DNA of 6,039 nt, taken from the NCBI GenBank assembly GCA_043779285.1, contig JAYWEL010000021.1, positions 1 through 6,039 of the forward strand, read 5' to 3'. Both the position numbers and the translations under genes were made by a program. Positions 1 to 6,039 of this stretch are shown in pieces (within the stretch, counting starts at the first letter, position 1; every line of letters starts with the position of its first letter). This DNA comes from MGR-bin208 sp043779285 (lineage in GTDB: Bacteria > Bacteroidota > Bacteroidia > Chitinophagales > Chitinophagaceae). Below the pieces are notes generated by a model that was not told where the DNA came from, did no database searches, and worked only from the letters and a program-made list of their open reading frames with translations.

Positions 1-1827
1 GATATTCATAAATCCTTTATTGGAAATGCTCTTTTCCATTTCAGCTCTTAAACGGTTGAATTTATGAATAGAATAATCATATTGGATCAATGGTGTTACT
101 CTGATACCATTTGCCAATCGTAACGTCAATGAAAGGTTACTGCTAATTAATTTATTAGCCGGGTCTGTATATGCAACGTTTGTTGTAAGATTGGTACTTA
201 TTCCTTTTACAATTGCTGAGATTAAAAACTCACCGGATGTATTTATAAAATTAGGAAGTATTAACTGGTTTAACGTTATTCTTGAAAAAGCTATAAATTT
301 CTTTGATTTGATAGGAACAGAAGCAACAATTTTCCTTTCTTCCAAAAAATTATTACTAACTCCTTTTCCAGATCGGATGGCTGTTTGTCCTTTCTCATAT
401 TTAATGTAATTCACTTCAATTTTAGCGTTCGATGGTAATTGATAAGACATCAATCCTCTTGAAATAACCCCTACAATATGCTCTCCTGTAAATAACACGT
501 TTGATCCAATTCGGATTGACGTATTGAAAAATGGCATTGGTTTTCCTTTATTGGAAGCAGTGAACATTTCTGCACCGGCACCTATTGTTATTCTCCGGCC
601 CAAGCCATAATTAGCAGTAGCTCGTGAAAACTGGCTTTTAATGACATCTTTAACAAAACCGGAAGTTAATGAATACTCAAACTGTTTTTTAGGCAAAAAA
701 TTAAATGGGATATTAATATTTTCTTCGCTGGTTCTTACCTCACCCCAAGGACCGTAAAACCGAAGTCTTACTTGAGAAGAACCATACACCAAAGGCACTT
801 CAAATGTATAAAAACCAGATGCATCTGCTTTTAAATAATTTACCAATACATTATTGATATATAATTCAACAGTCCAACCAGGCTCTGTTTTATTACTAAT
901 GGTATATGTACCAAATGATCTTCTATATGTTGTGGGAGTATTTGTTATCTGAATTCCGGTTACCGGAGTAAATAACGTTGAAATGGATTGAGGAAAGAGG
1001 GTCCCGGCAGATATTTGCCTGACTGGTGCAAAATCATTATTCACATATCGCCAGTTGATTAATTGTTGTTGATTTTTAAACGGAATGTCTTTATCGAAAT
1101 TCAGATTGGCGTTTGTTTCCCCTCCGGCAATGATGGCACCCAAACCCAGATTTAAACGGGTTGTACTTTTTAAATTTGCTTGATGTGTTGATAAAACAGC
1201 CCAGTCTGCAAAACCTAAATGAAACAGGGGAAAACCTCTACCAATGACCGTGTCCGCTTTTTTCTCTCCTTTTAGTTTATTCACATTTTGTCGCAACAAC
1301 TCTTGTTGCATTTCCGCAATTGCAGGCAATTCAACTTTAGAAATCATGTTTATTGAAAGGCTTCTGAAATTAAAACTGCAATCAAGACCAAAAACAGAAC
1401 CAAAAATCTCCATTCTTAAATACAGATTTGTTTCAGTTTGAAAAAAATCTTCTGGTTTAAGCGTAATAATTTTATTCTGATATTCAATGCTGTTCTTGGT
1501 CTTATCAATACTAAAAATAGCCTTTGCATTAATAAAAGTTCCTTCTACTTTATCATTATCTGCAGAAAGCGTATTCTTTATTTTAAGAAAGTCGAATATT
1601 TCCTTGATTGGTAAAAATGCTTTTTGCTCATGTATGATGATTGGTATTTCTGTTGCTCCAATACGTTGCACATTTAGTATTACAGAAATTTCATCATACA
1701 GTTCATTTTGCTGACTTATTCCAAAATTTGGTGTTACAAATATGCCTAATACTAAAAAACACAAAACCCTAAAGCTGAAAACATAGCTTTGGGTGAATAT
1801 TTTTTGATATTTAATTTTGGACAGCAT
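1..1827 (-). CDS. Fimbrial usher-like outer-membrane protein, 3' end outside window
   Basis: The frame is open from ATG 1827 to position 1 (609 residues, no stop), so the C-terminus is missing. Residues 1-38 form a signal peptide with an unusually long N-region, the hydrophobic core VLCFLVLGIFV, and probable cleavage after GIS before QQ. An in-frame stop lies about 12 codons upstream and the next Met is residue 139, so this start is the only good one. Residues about 45-165 form a small beta-rich domain (FLPIKEIFDFLKI, then a GTF turn). From about 200 on, alternating beta strands suggest an outer-membrane barrel. Residues 300-378 resemble the plug region of PapC/FimD-type ushers: PGWTVELYINNVLV, ADASGFYTFEVPLVYG, VRLRFYGPWGEVR, preceded by a GTLFPQ...GIQI stretch. 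Ushers catalyse subunit ordering and export of pili across the outer membrane and usually have 800-900 residues, so about a quarter is missing. Position 25 nt after the DUF4402 gene supports the role. The usher call is recognition of pattern, not a search. An alternative is another outer-membrane barrel with a carboxypeptidase-regulatory-like beta domain. Confidence 0.7.
   Translation of the reverse strand, partial: MLSKIKYQKIFTQSYVFSFRVLCFLVLGIFVTPNFGISQQNELYDEISVILNVQRIGATEIPIIIHEQKAFLPIKEIFDFLKIKNTLSADNDKVEGTFINAKAIFSIDKTKNSIEYQNKIITLKPEDFFQTETNLYLRMEIFGSVFGLDCSFNFRSLSINMISKVELPAIAEMQQELLRQNVNKLKGEKKADTVIGRGFPLFHLGFADWAVLSTHQANLKSTTRLNLGLGAIIAGGETNANLNFDKDIPFKNQQQLINWRYVNNDFAPVRQISAGTLFPQSISTLFTPVTGIQITNTPTTYRRSFGTYTISNKTEPGWTVELYINNVLVNYLKADASGFYTFEVPLVYGSSQVRLRFYGPWGEVRTSEENINIPFNFLPKKQFEYSLTSGFVKDVIKSQFSRATANYGLGRRITIGAGAEMFTASNKGKPMPFFNTSIRIGSNVLFTGEHIVGVISRGLMSYQLPSNAKIEVNYIKYEKGQTAIRSGKGVSNNFLEERKIVASVPIKSKKFIAFSRITLNQLILPNFINTSGEFLISAIVKGISTNLTTNVAYTDPANKLISSNLSLTLRLANGIRVTPLIQYDYSIHKFNRLRAEMEKSISNKGFMNI
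1754..1794 (-). terminator. Terminator-like hairpin inside the start of the usher-like gene
   Basis: Read on the minus strand, ACCCAAAGCT (1794-1785) pairs with AGCTTT plus GGGT (1776-1771 and 1769-1766). This gives a 10-bp stem with one bulged A at 1770 and an 8-nt loop. The 3' arm runs into TTTTGTGTTTTTT (1766-1754). That is the layout of an intrinsic terminator, or an mRNA-processing or stability hairpin, and it lies over codons 12-25 of the usher-like gene. It could act as a partial attenuator between the subunit gene and the usher gene. Caution: the U-rich tail encodes the hydrophobic core of the signal peptide, which by itself favours T-rich codons, so the tail may be coincidental. Confidence 0.3.
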
Positions 1828-1852
1828 GAATAGGATTTGGATTAAAACGGTT

Positions 1853-2383
1853 TTACTCTTGATTAAAGGTTATATAAAATACCCCTGAATAAGTACCAGG
1901 TGGAGAAGAGGACAAGTTTCCGATTACCAATGTTCCACCTACATTAACCTGCGTTCTATTAGGCGGGGCTACATTACTTACAAAAGGAGAAAAAGGATCT
2001 GAACTTCCAATATTCAAGGTAATTGTGCCACCATTACTTCCATTTAAAACAGCTGCAGGACCATTTAAAATATTAATAATATTACCAGGAGGCGACTCAA
2101 TATCGAAGATGGCATTAAAGTATTGAACTCCTAAACTTAACGGAACAATATCGCCGGTAACTGTTCGAAAACCAGCATTAGAAATAATAACAGTTCCACC
2201 ATTATTACCTCTTGCGAAAGCACCAAAACTCATATTCTGTACCGTGTAAACATATAAGCCTCCCGGATCCCCGGGTAAACTATCGGTTGGGGTTGGCCAT
2301 ACTACCTGTGCATGTACAATATTAGTAGCTGCTATTAATAGTATAGTAATACTAAATATGATATGTAGTATGGTTTTTCTCAT
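1853..2383 (-). CDS. DUF4402-type secreted protein, candidate pilus/fimbrial subunit
   Basis: The protein has 176 residues. The codon directly before ATG 2383 is TTG, which could extend it by one residue; ATG is preferred. A classic signal peptide (MRKTILHIIFSITILLIAA...) ends at VHA, with cleavage before Q26. The mature part of about 151 residues is one all-beta domain with the DUF4402 pattern: MSFGAFARGNNGGTVII (51-67), a following FRTVTGDIV (72-80), GGTITLNIGSSDPF (118-131), VNVGGTLVIGNL (146-157) and the closing PGTYSGVFYITFN (162-174). There is no cysteine, lipobox or T9SS sorting domain, so T9SS would not carry it past the outer membrane. DUF4402 has no firmly established function, but I recall such proteins next to pilus chaperone and usher genes in Proteobacteria. 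Here it sits 25 nt before an usher-like gene, and its closing strand resembles the final strand of pilins. I infer that it is the exported subunit of this locus. It could instead be a free periplasmic or surface protein. Confidence 0.8.
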   Translation of the reverse strand: MRKTILHIIFSITILLIAATNIVHAQVVWPTPTDSLPGDPGGLYVYTVQNMSFGAFARGNNGGTVIISNAGFRTVTGDIVPLSLGVQYFNAIFDIESPPGNIINILNGPAAVLNGSNGGTITLNIGSSDPFSPFVSNVAPPNRTQVNVGGTLVIGNLSSSPPGTYSGVFYITFNQE

Positions 2384-2406
2384 CAATATTGGATAGTATG
2401 TTTTGG

Positions 2407-5157
2407 CTATTCTTTTACAAAAACGGAAAAAACATAACTGGATTTTTGGTTTTCTACCTTCAGGAAGTACATTCCGGGAGCTAATTTATTTTTCAACACG
2501 ACATGATGATAATTTATGCCTGATTGATGTACTATTAACTGCCTTTCTAATGGCCGCCCTTGTAGGTCTAGTACTACAAACGTATAATTACCATCCGTTA
2601 TTGTGTTAAATTTTATATTTAATTGATTATTAATAACCGGATTCGGGAAAACGGCAATGGAAGATTCAATATTACCCATATCAACCATGGCCGTATTGCT
2701 TAATAAATTAGATCCTGTTTGAGGAATTGTTTTGATACGATAATAATTTTTACCGGAAACAGGCACTTCATCTATAATCTGATATGATTGAGTACTAGTA
2801 CTATTCCCCCCTTTAGCTAAAACTTCTTTAATAGTAGTAAAGTTTGCTGCATTGCCTGATCGTTGAACTGCATATTTAGAGATTCCGGTTTCATTGCTAA
2901 CCTTCCAATTTATCTGAACCTGATTTTCTTTTTTTGCTGCTGTAAATGAACTTACAGTACCAGCTAAACCGTTCAAATCCATAAATACGATATTGAAACG
3001 ACTGGCAGAGGTTGAAGCCGGATTTGAACTGATAATATCAACCTTAATCCAGTTTGTATCGGCCAGAGATAATGACTGGATGGTTTTCAGATATTTATCT
3101 TCCAGATAAGCCTGAAGACCAGTGTTTTCCATCTTATTTGCAAAAATTTGCAAGGTATATTGAGCTTTAGTCAGTTTGGAAACATTTAAAAACAAGGTAT
3201 CCTTATTTTCCGGAAATTTTCTTGCATCGATACTTAATAACTCCGAACCTGTTAAAAAACTGATATCCTCAGTACTGCCCGGAATTTTTGAAGCATCTTC
3301 CTTACCCACTTTATTGGAGAAGCTCGAATCGAATGCAGCAATAGCACCATCTGCCAATATTTTTTTAGATCCTTCCTCGTAAAACAAATTGACCGCTATC
3401 AATGAAATATTATTCGCTCTGGTCGTTCTGAATGCATTTGGATTGAAATTATCAACCTTATCGGTTTCTCTGATTCGTAACTCAGGAGATGATCCTGATG
3501 TCCTTACAAAAAATCCCTGTCCGGGCTGAATATATTGATCCAATCCTACTGAACCTGAATAAGGTGCAATAAGTGTAACTGTTCCGGAAGTATTAACCGT
3601 AACATAACCACCGGTGCTGCTCAGGTTAGGATCCCATCCCCAATATGTATTTTCCAGGTTTGTTTTAACAAGTGTAGCCCAGTTGATTGAAGATGCATAA
3701 GGATTTCCCAACATCGTGTATCTTCCCGTAACACCGGTTAATGGATTGGATGAACCCGTGTTATAAACCTGTTCACCTGTTAACAAAGTTCCAGTTGAAC
3801 TTATTATAGTTGCATTCGGATTACTGGTCGAAACTGTATTAGTCCTATCTCCATAAACAAAGAAATAATAAGCAACACCCGCTTTCAATGGGGTAAACTT
3901 TGTATTCTTACCATTTGCTGATGAAAACCCCACATAGCGGCGGTTTACTTCATCATAGGTAAACATAGAGGCATTGGTGGTTTGCTGATCAAAACCATCG
4001 GCACTTGTACCCCCTGTAATTATTGTACCTGTATTGGCCGGACTATTAACACCCTGATTTTGCCAGTTGCCCCAAATAGATAATGCTTCTTGTCCGGACG
4101 TTAAAGTTGCAGCCTCACTGGTTGTTACACTACTGGTCAACAATCTGTATTTTCTTCTTCCTGGTATATAACGTTCTGCTATAAATCGTCCGGTACCATA
4201 CGTTATTGATGCAGTTGAAGGAATTGTTGCTACCCTGGCTGTATATGTATTAGCAGATCTTAATTTAATATTGTTTGAGGCCAGGGCCAGTGTAGTATTG
4301 TTGGATAAAGTAAGATTACCCATCACATGAATAGCTCCGCCTGCGGTTTTAGTGTTGCCACCTGAAACAGTTATATTATTAAATGTAAATGCAGGTATAG
4401 TTTGAGAAGAACTTCCATTAAAATCAATTGTCGAGTTTGTAACAGTATGAGTACCGGAACCTGTGGTAAATGAGCCTGCAATACCTACAATGCCGTTGTT
4501 GTCAATGGTCCTGTTGCCACCCGAAGCTGTAAGATTTGTGTAATTACCATAAACAATAGTTTGTGGCAAACTGCTGTTATATTGTACTTCTCCTGGCCAT
4601 GTTTTTCCGGATGGTATAGGAGTGGAAGAAGTATTTTGTGTTTTTAAAATGCCGGTTCCTGTTGAAGTGAATGATCCGGATAATGTATAGGTGGCCATAT
4701 CTATTGTAACCGTGTTATTAATAGTAAATGCACCATTCACTACGGTGTTTCCCAAGGCTGTTTTTGAAGAGGCTGAACCGGAAGCCATTAAATTATTATA
4801 AGTTAAGGCAGGAAAATACTGATTACTGCTTCCAATAAAATGAACGGTACTGCTGTTGGCAGTAAAAGTGCCGGTATTGGTAAACAAATTATTGATATTA
4901 TAAGTTCCATTACCTTGTATGGTTGCAGTATTAATGATGGATGACAGGGTTAATGTTCCCCCATTTGCAACCGTTCCGGAATTATCATTGCGCAGGGTAT
5001 CAAAATTTATAATGGTTCCACTTCCGATGGAAATATAGGCGCCATTTTGCGAAACAACCTGTGCTCTTATGTTCTGTTGATGCAACAAAAATACTGCTGT
5101 TAATAAAATGACTGCCCGTTTTATACTTTTAATTTTATCGTTAATAAAAATTTTCAT
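2407..5157 (-). CDS. Large T9SS-exported surface protein with repeats, Fn3-like domain and type A sorting domain
   Basis: The protein has 916 residues and starts at ATG 5157, 15 nt after the upstream stop. The signal peptide is residues 1-32 (core AVILLTAVFLL, IRA before Q33). Residues 33-300 are low-complexity, Asn/Thr/Ser/Gly-rich beta repeats, probably a beta-helix or stacked-strand stalk, with three clear copies near 103-128, 189-214 and 242-267. Residues 320-560 form a region common in Bacteroidota surface proteins (FIAERYIPGRRKYRLL 325-340, GNPYASSINW 484-493, YIQPGQGFFVR 542-552). Residues 580-726 look like another beta-sandwich. Residues 735-826 look like a fibronectin-III-type domain (VQINWKVSNE, KYAVQRSG, KNYYRIKT). 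Residues 834-916 are the T9SS type A sorting domain (IAVFPNPV, VLDLQGRPL, LAPGMYFLKV). That domain directs export through the outer membrane, normally followed by its removal and attachment of the protein to the cell surface. No catalytic motif is visible, so an adhesive or structural role is inferred. The protein contains no cysteine. The ligand is unknown. Confidence 0.93.
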   Translation of the reverse strand: MKIFINDKIKSIKRAVILLTAVFLLHQQNIRAQVVSQNGAYISIGSGTIINFDTLRNDNSGTVANGGTLTLSSIINTATIQGNGTYNINNLFTNTGTFTANSSTVHFIGSSNQYFPALTYNNLMASGSASSKTALGNTVVNGAFTINNTVTIDMATYTLSGSFTSTGTGILKTQNTSSTPIPSGKTWPGEVQYNSSLPQTIVYGNYTNLTASGGNRTIDNNGIVGIAGSFTTGSGTHTVTNSTIDFNGSSSQTIPAFTFNNITVSGGNTKTAGGAIHVMGNLTLSNNTTLALASNNIKLRSANTYTARVATIPSTASITYGTGRFIAERYIPGRRKYRLLTSSVTTSEAATLTSGQEALSIWGNWQNQGVNSPANTGTIITGGTSADGFDQQTTNASMFTYDEVNRRYVGFSSANGKNTKFTPLKAGVAYYFFVYGDRTNTVSTSNPNATIISSTGTLLTGEQVYNTGSSNPLTGVTGRYTMLGNPYASSINWATLVKTNLENTYWGWDPNLSSTGGYVTVNTSGTVTLIAPYSGSVGLDQYIQPGQGFFVRTSGSSPELRIRETDKVDNFNPNAFRTTRANNISLIAVNLFYEEGSKKILADGAIAAFDSSFSNKVGKEDASKIPGSTEDISFLTGSELLSIDARKFPENKDTLFLNVSKLTKAQYTLQIFANKMENTGLQAYLEDKYLKTIQSLSLADTNWIKVDIISSNPASTSASRFNIVFMDLNGLAGTVSSFTAAKKENQVQINWKVSNETGISKYAVQRSGNAANFTTIKEVLAKGGNSTSTQSYQIIDEVPVSGKNYYRIKTIPQTGSNLLSNTAMVDMGNIESSIAVFPNPVINNQLNIKFNTITDGNYTFVVLDLQGRPLERQLIVHQSGINYHHVVLKNKLAPGMYFLKVENQKSSYVFSVFVKE
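4357..4851 (-). repeat. Three-copy degenerate protein repeat in the T9SS protein stalk
   Basis: Copies lie at 4774-4851, 4516-4593 and 4357-4434 (26 residues each). They begin STVHFIGSSNQYFPALTY, GEVQYNSSLPQTIVYGNY and STIDFNGSSSQTIPAFTF, each followed by NNL/TNL/NNI and ending in (A/V)SG(S/G). The shared pattern is a hydrophobic strand, a Ser-Ser-x-Gln turn, an aromatic strand, then Asn and a Ser-Gly turn. Spacers of 60 and 26 residues contain weaker G-(S/A)-F-T units (GAFTINN, GSFTSTG, GSFTTGS). The DNA is much less conserved than the protein pattern, so this is an old protein-level repeat and not a recent tandem duplication. Confidence 0.7.
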
Positions 5158-5172
5158 CCTGGTATAAATTCT

Positions 5173-6039
5173 TTATTTCACTTTTTGAACAATCAAAGTT
5201 GCGGCACCACCCAATGTTCCTGTTCCTGCGGAAACATTCCATCGCACATCAATGGCTTGCGTTGCTCCTAATCCGGTAATATATGCATTAGTGTGAACAG
5301 GCACTACTCTTCCTGCTGTTGCTATATGCCTTACTTCGGAAGCCGCCACTTGCGCTCCATTGCTAAAAATAGAAAACCTATTGCTATTGCCGTTAGCACT
5401 GTTGTTGCTTGTGCTGGAAAAGAAAACGAGGTAATCACCTGCACCCGGAGTAATCGTTAATCCTGTGGCAACAACATAACTTGTGCTGGTAGTAGTGATA
5501 GCTGTTGTAAATGTTGCTTGCGTAATAGTTGGCTGGTTGGCTATGGTTATTGCACCAGCAGCATTAGTAATAGTAATACCATTACCTGCTGTTAAATTAG
5601 CAGCTACTGGTGCAGCATTGCTTGAACCTATAAGTAACTGCCCATTAGTTAATGGTGCAGCTTCTTGTATTGCACCAGCATTACTTACCATAACTCTATT
5701 ATTATTTAAAGTAGTTGAAGAGTTGGTGCCTCCATTGGCAATAGGAATCACCGTTGTTCCGGTTATAGTACCATTAATAACAGGTGTAGTAAGTGTTGGC
5801 GATGTACCAAATACTGCTACTCCTGTTCCTGTTTCATCCGTTAATGCCCCGGATAAATTTGCAGACGTAAAAGAACCAAGTGCAGTAGAATTCCCAGTTG
5901 AAACGACTGCCCCAGTTAAGTTTGCATTGGTAGTAACATTCCCTGCAGTTAAACCCGATGCTGTGCCTGTTAAATTTGTTGCTACACCTGCGGATGGTGT
6001 TCCAATGTTTGGAGTTACTAATACAGGTGAGGTATTCAT
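5173..6039 (-). CDS. Fibre-like repeat protein with C-terminal beta-sandwich, 5' end outside window
   Basis: The last 288 residues are visible, with the stop at 5173. The ATG at 6039 is almost certainly internal: it falls directly before a TSPVLVTP repeat unit, no signal peptide follows, and the window ends there. Residues 1-170 are Thr/Asn/Gly/Ala-rich repeats of the kind found in phage tail fibres and in bacterial beta-strand-repeat proteins (TSPVLVTPNIGTP, NANLTGAVVSTGN, PIANGGTNSSTTLNNNRVM, TNGQLLIGSSNAAPV, LTAGNGITI). Residues about 174-288 form a compact beta-sandwich (TSTSYVVATGLTITPGAGDY, FSIFSNGAQVAASEVRH, QAIDVRWNVSAGTGTL, TLIVQK) resembling the C1q/TNF-like jelly-roll ends of trimeric fibre proteins. 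There is no T9SS sorting domain at the C-terminus and no cysteine. The likely role is an elongated trimeric surface fibre with a binding head, inferred from composition. Location in a cellular operon argues against a prophage tail gene, though transfer from phage is possible. The export route cannot be judged without the N-terminus. Confidence 0.85.
   Translation of the reverse strand: MNTSPVLVTPNIGTPSAGVATNLTGTASGLTAGNVTTNANLTGAVVSTGNSTALGSFTSANLSGALTDETGTGVAVFGTSPTLTTPVINGTITGTTVIPIANGGTNSSTTLNNNRVMVSNAGAIQEAAPLTNGQLLIGSSNAAPVAANLTAGNGITITNAAGAITIANQPTITQATFTTAITTTSTSYVVATGLTITPGAGDYLVFFSSTSNNSANGNSNRFSIFSNGAQVAASEVRHIATAGRVVPVHTNAYITGLGATQAIDVRWNVSAGTGTLGGAATLIVQKVK
5782..6033 (-). repeat. 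Phage-fibre-type repeat units in the fibre-like protein
   Basis: The motif TSPxLxTP occurs at 6010-6033 (TSPVLVTP) and again at 5782-5805 (TSPTLTTP), 76 codons apart. Between them lie LTG..., NANLTGAVVSTGN and ALGSFTSANLSGALTDETGT. The first copy abuts the window edge, so more units probably continue upstream. Such modules usually form trimeric beta-structured shafts. The unit length of 76 residues rests on only two copies. Confidence 0.6.

Larger units (their letters stand above)
1..6039 (-). other. Putative four-gene surface-structure operon
   Basis: Four consecutive same-strand genes are separated by 15, 23 and 25 nt, too short for separate promoters of normal size. I see no TAnnTTTG-type Bacteroidota promoter in the gaps and no strong terminator between genes. 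Order of transcription: fibre-like protein, T9SS protein, DUF4402 protein, usher-like protein. All visible products are exported. The operon begins beyond 6039 and continues past position 1, so further members, such as a pilus chaperone or more subunits, may lie on either side. Confidence 0.75.

Noticed and set aside
957..967. Inverted repeat CCGGT-T-ACCGG within the usher-like gene.
   Set aside because: The loop is one base, the stem is short and no partner elements are seen; it is ordinary coding sequence.
1844..1854. Inverted repeat AAAAC-C-GTTTT at the end of the DUF4402 gene as a terminator.
   Set aside because: The stem is only 5 bp, mostly A-T, with a 1-nt loop and no U-tract; it would not be stable.
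2265..2277. The 13 bases GGATCCCCGGGTA match a common cloning-vector polylinker (BamHI-SmaI part), suggesting vector contamination or a join.
   Set aside because: The match stops at 13 bases, the flanks are not vector sequence, and the DUF4402 reading frame runs through it without disturbance into sensible Pro/Gly turn residues.
2384..2391. Palindrome CAATATTG just before the DUF4402 start as an operator.
   Set aside because: Eight AT-rich bases with no flanking symmetry or second copy, inside a 23-nt gap of an operon; expected by chance.
2403..2609. Plus-strand open frame of 68 codons opposite the end of the T9SS gene, and similar short plus-strand frames at 191-409, 1244-1441, 1487-1714 and 3176-3382.
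   Set aside because: All lie antisense to well-supported minus-strand genes, have no domain-like features and no start context, and are best explained as shadows of those genes.
5158..5172. AGG directly before ATG 5157 as a Shine-Dalgarno site.
   Set aside because: It abuts the start codon with no spacing, and Bacteroidota seldom rely on such sites.
6010..6039. ATG at 6039 as the true start of the fibre-like gene.
   Set aside because: It sits immediately before a repeat unit that recurs 76 residues later, and no signal peptide follows; the protein most likely continues upstream.

Overview
The window is AT-rich DNA from a member of the Bacteroidota. The main evidence is the 916-residue minus-strand protein, which ends in a canonical type IX secretion (T9SS) type A sorting domain, a system confined to that phylum. 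Supporting signs are the lack of Shine-Dalgarno sequences at the three visible starts and glutamine at the predicted first mature residue of all three exported proteins with a visible N-terminus. The style of the secreted proteins fits Chitinophagaceae or Sphingobacteriia-type bacteria, but the genus cannot be read from the sequence.

All coding sequence lies on the minus strand, in four tightly spaced genes that look like one operon running from high to low coordinates. First (6039-5173) is the C-terminal part of a long fibre-like protein with phage-tail-fibre-type repeats and a terminal beta-sandwich. After 15 nt comes a 916-aa T9SS-exported repeat protein (5157-2407). After 23 nt comes a 176-aa DUF4402-type protein with a signal peptide (2383-1853). 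After 25 nt comes a large outer-membrane protein (1827 to beyond position 1), of which 609 residues are visible. This last gene is easily missed because its stop lies outside the window. Its plug-like region, N-terminal domain and beta-barrel-type sequence resemble fimbrial ushers.

The operon therefore appears to build cell-surface structures. The interesting reading is a Bacteroidota chaperone-usher-like system. In it the DUF4402 protein would be the candidate secreted subunit and the last gene the outer-membrane assembly platform, co-transcribed with a T9SS-exported protein and a fibre-like protein. No periplasmic chaperone is in the window; it would have to lie outside it. A terminator-like hairpin with a U-rich tail lies inside the first codons of the usher-like gene and could lower usher expression relative to the upstream subunit.

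No tRNA, rRNA, CRISPR array, insertion sequence or convincing promoter is visible, and there is no gene-free stretch above 25 nt. The operon promoter must lie beyond position 6039.
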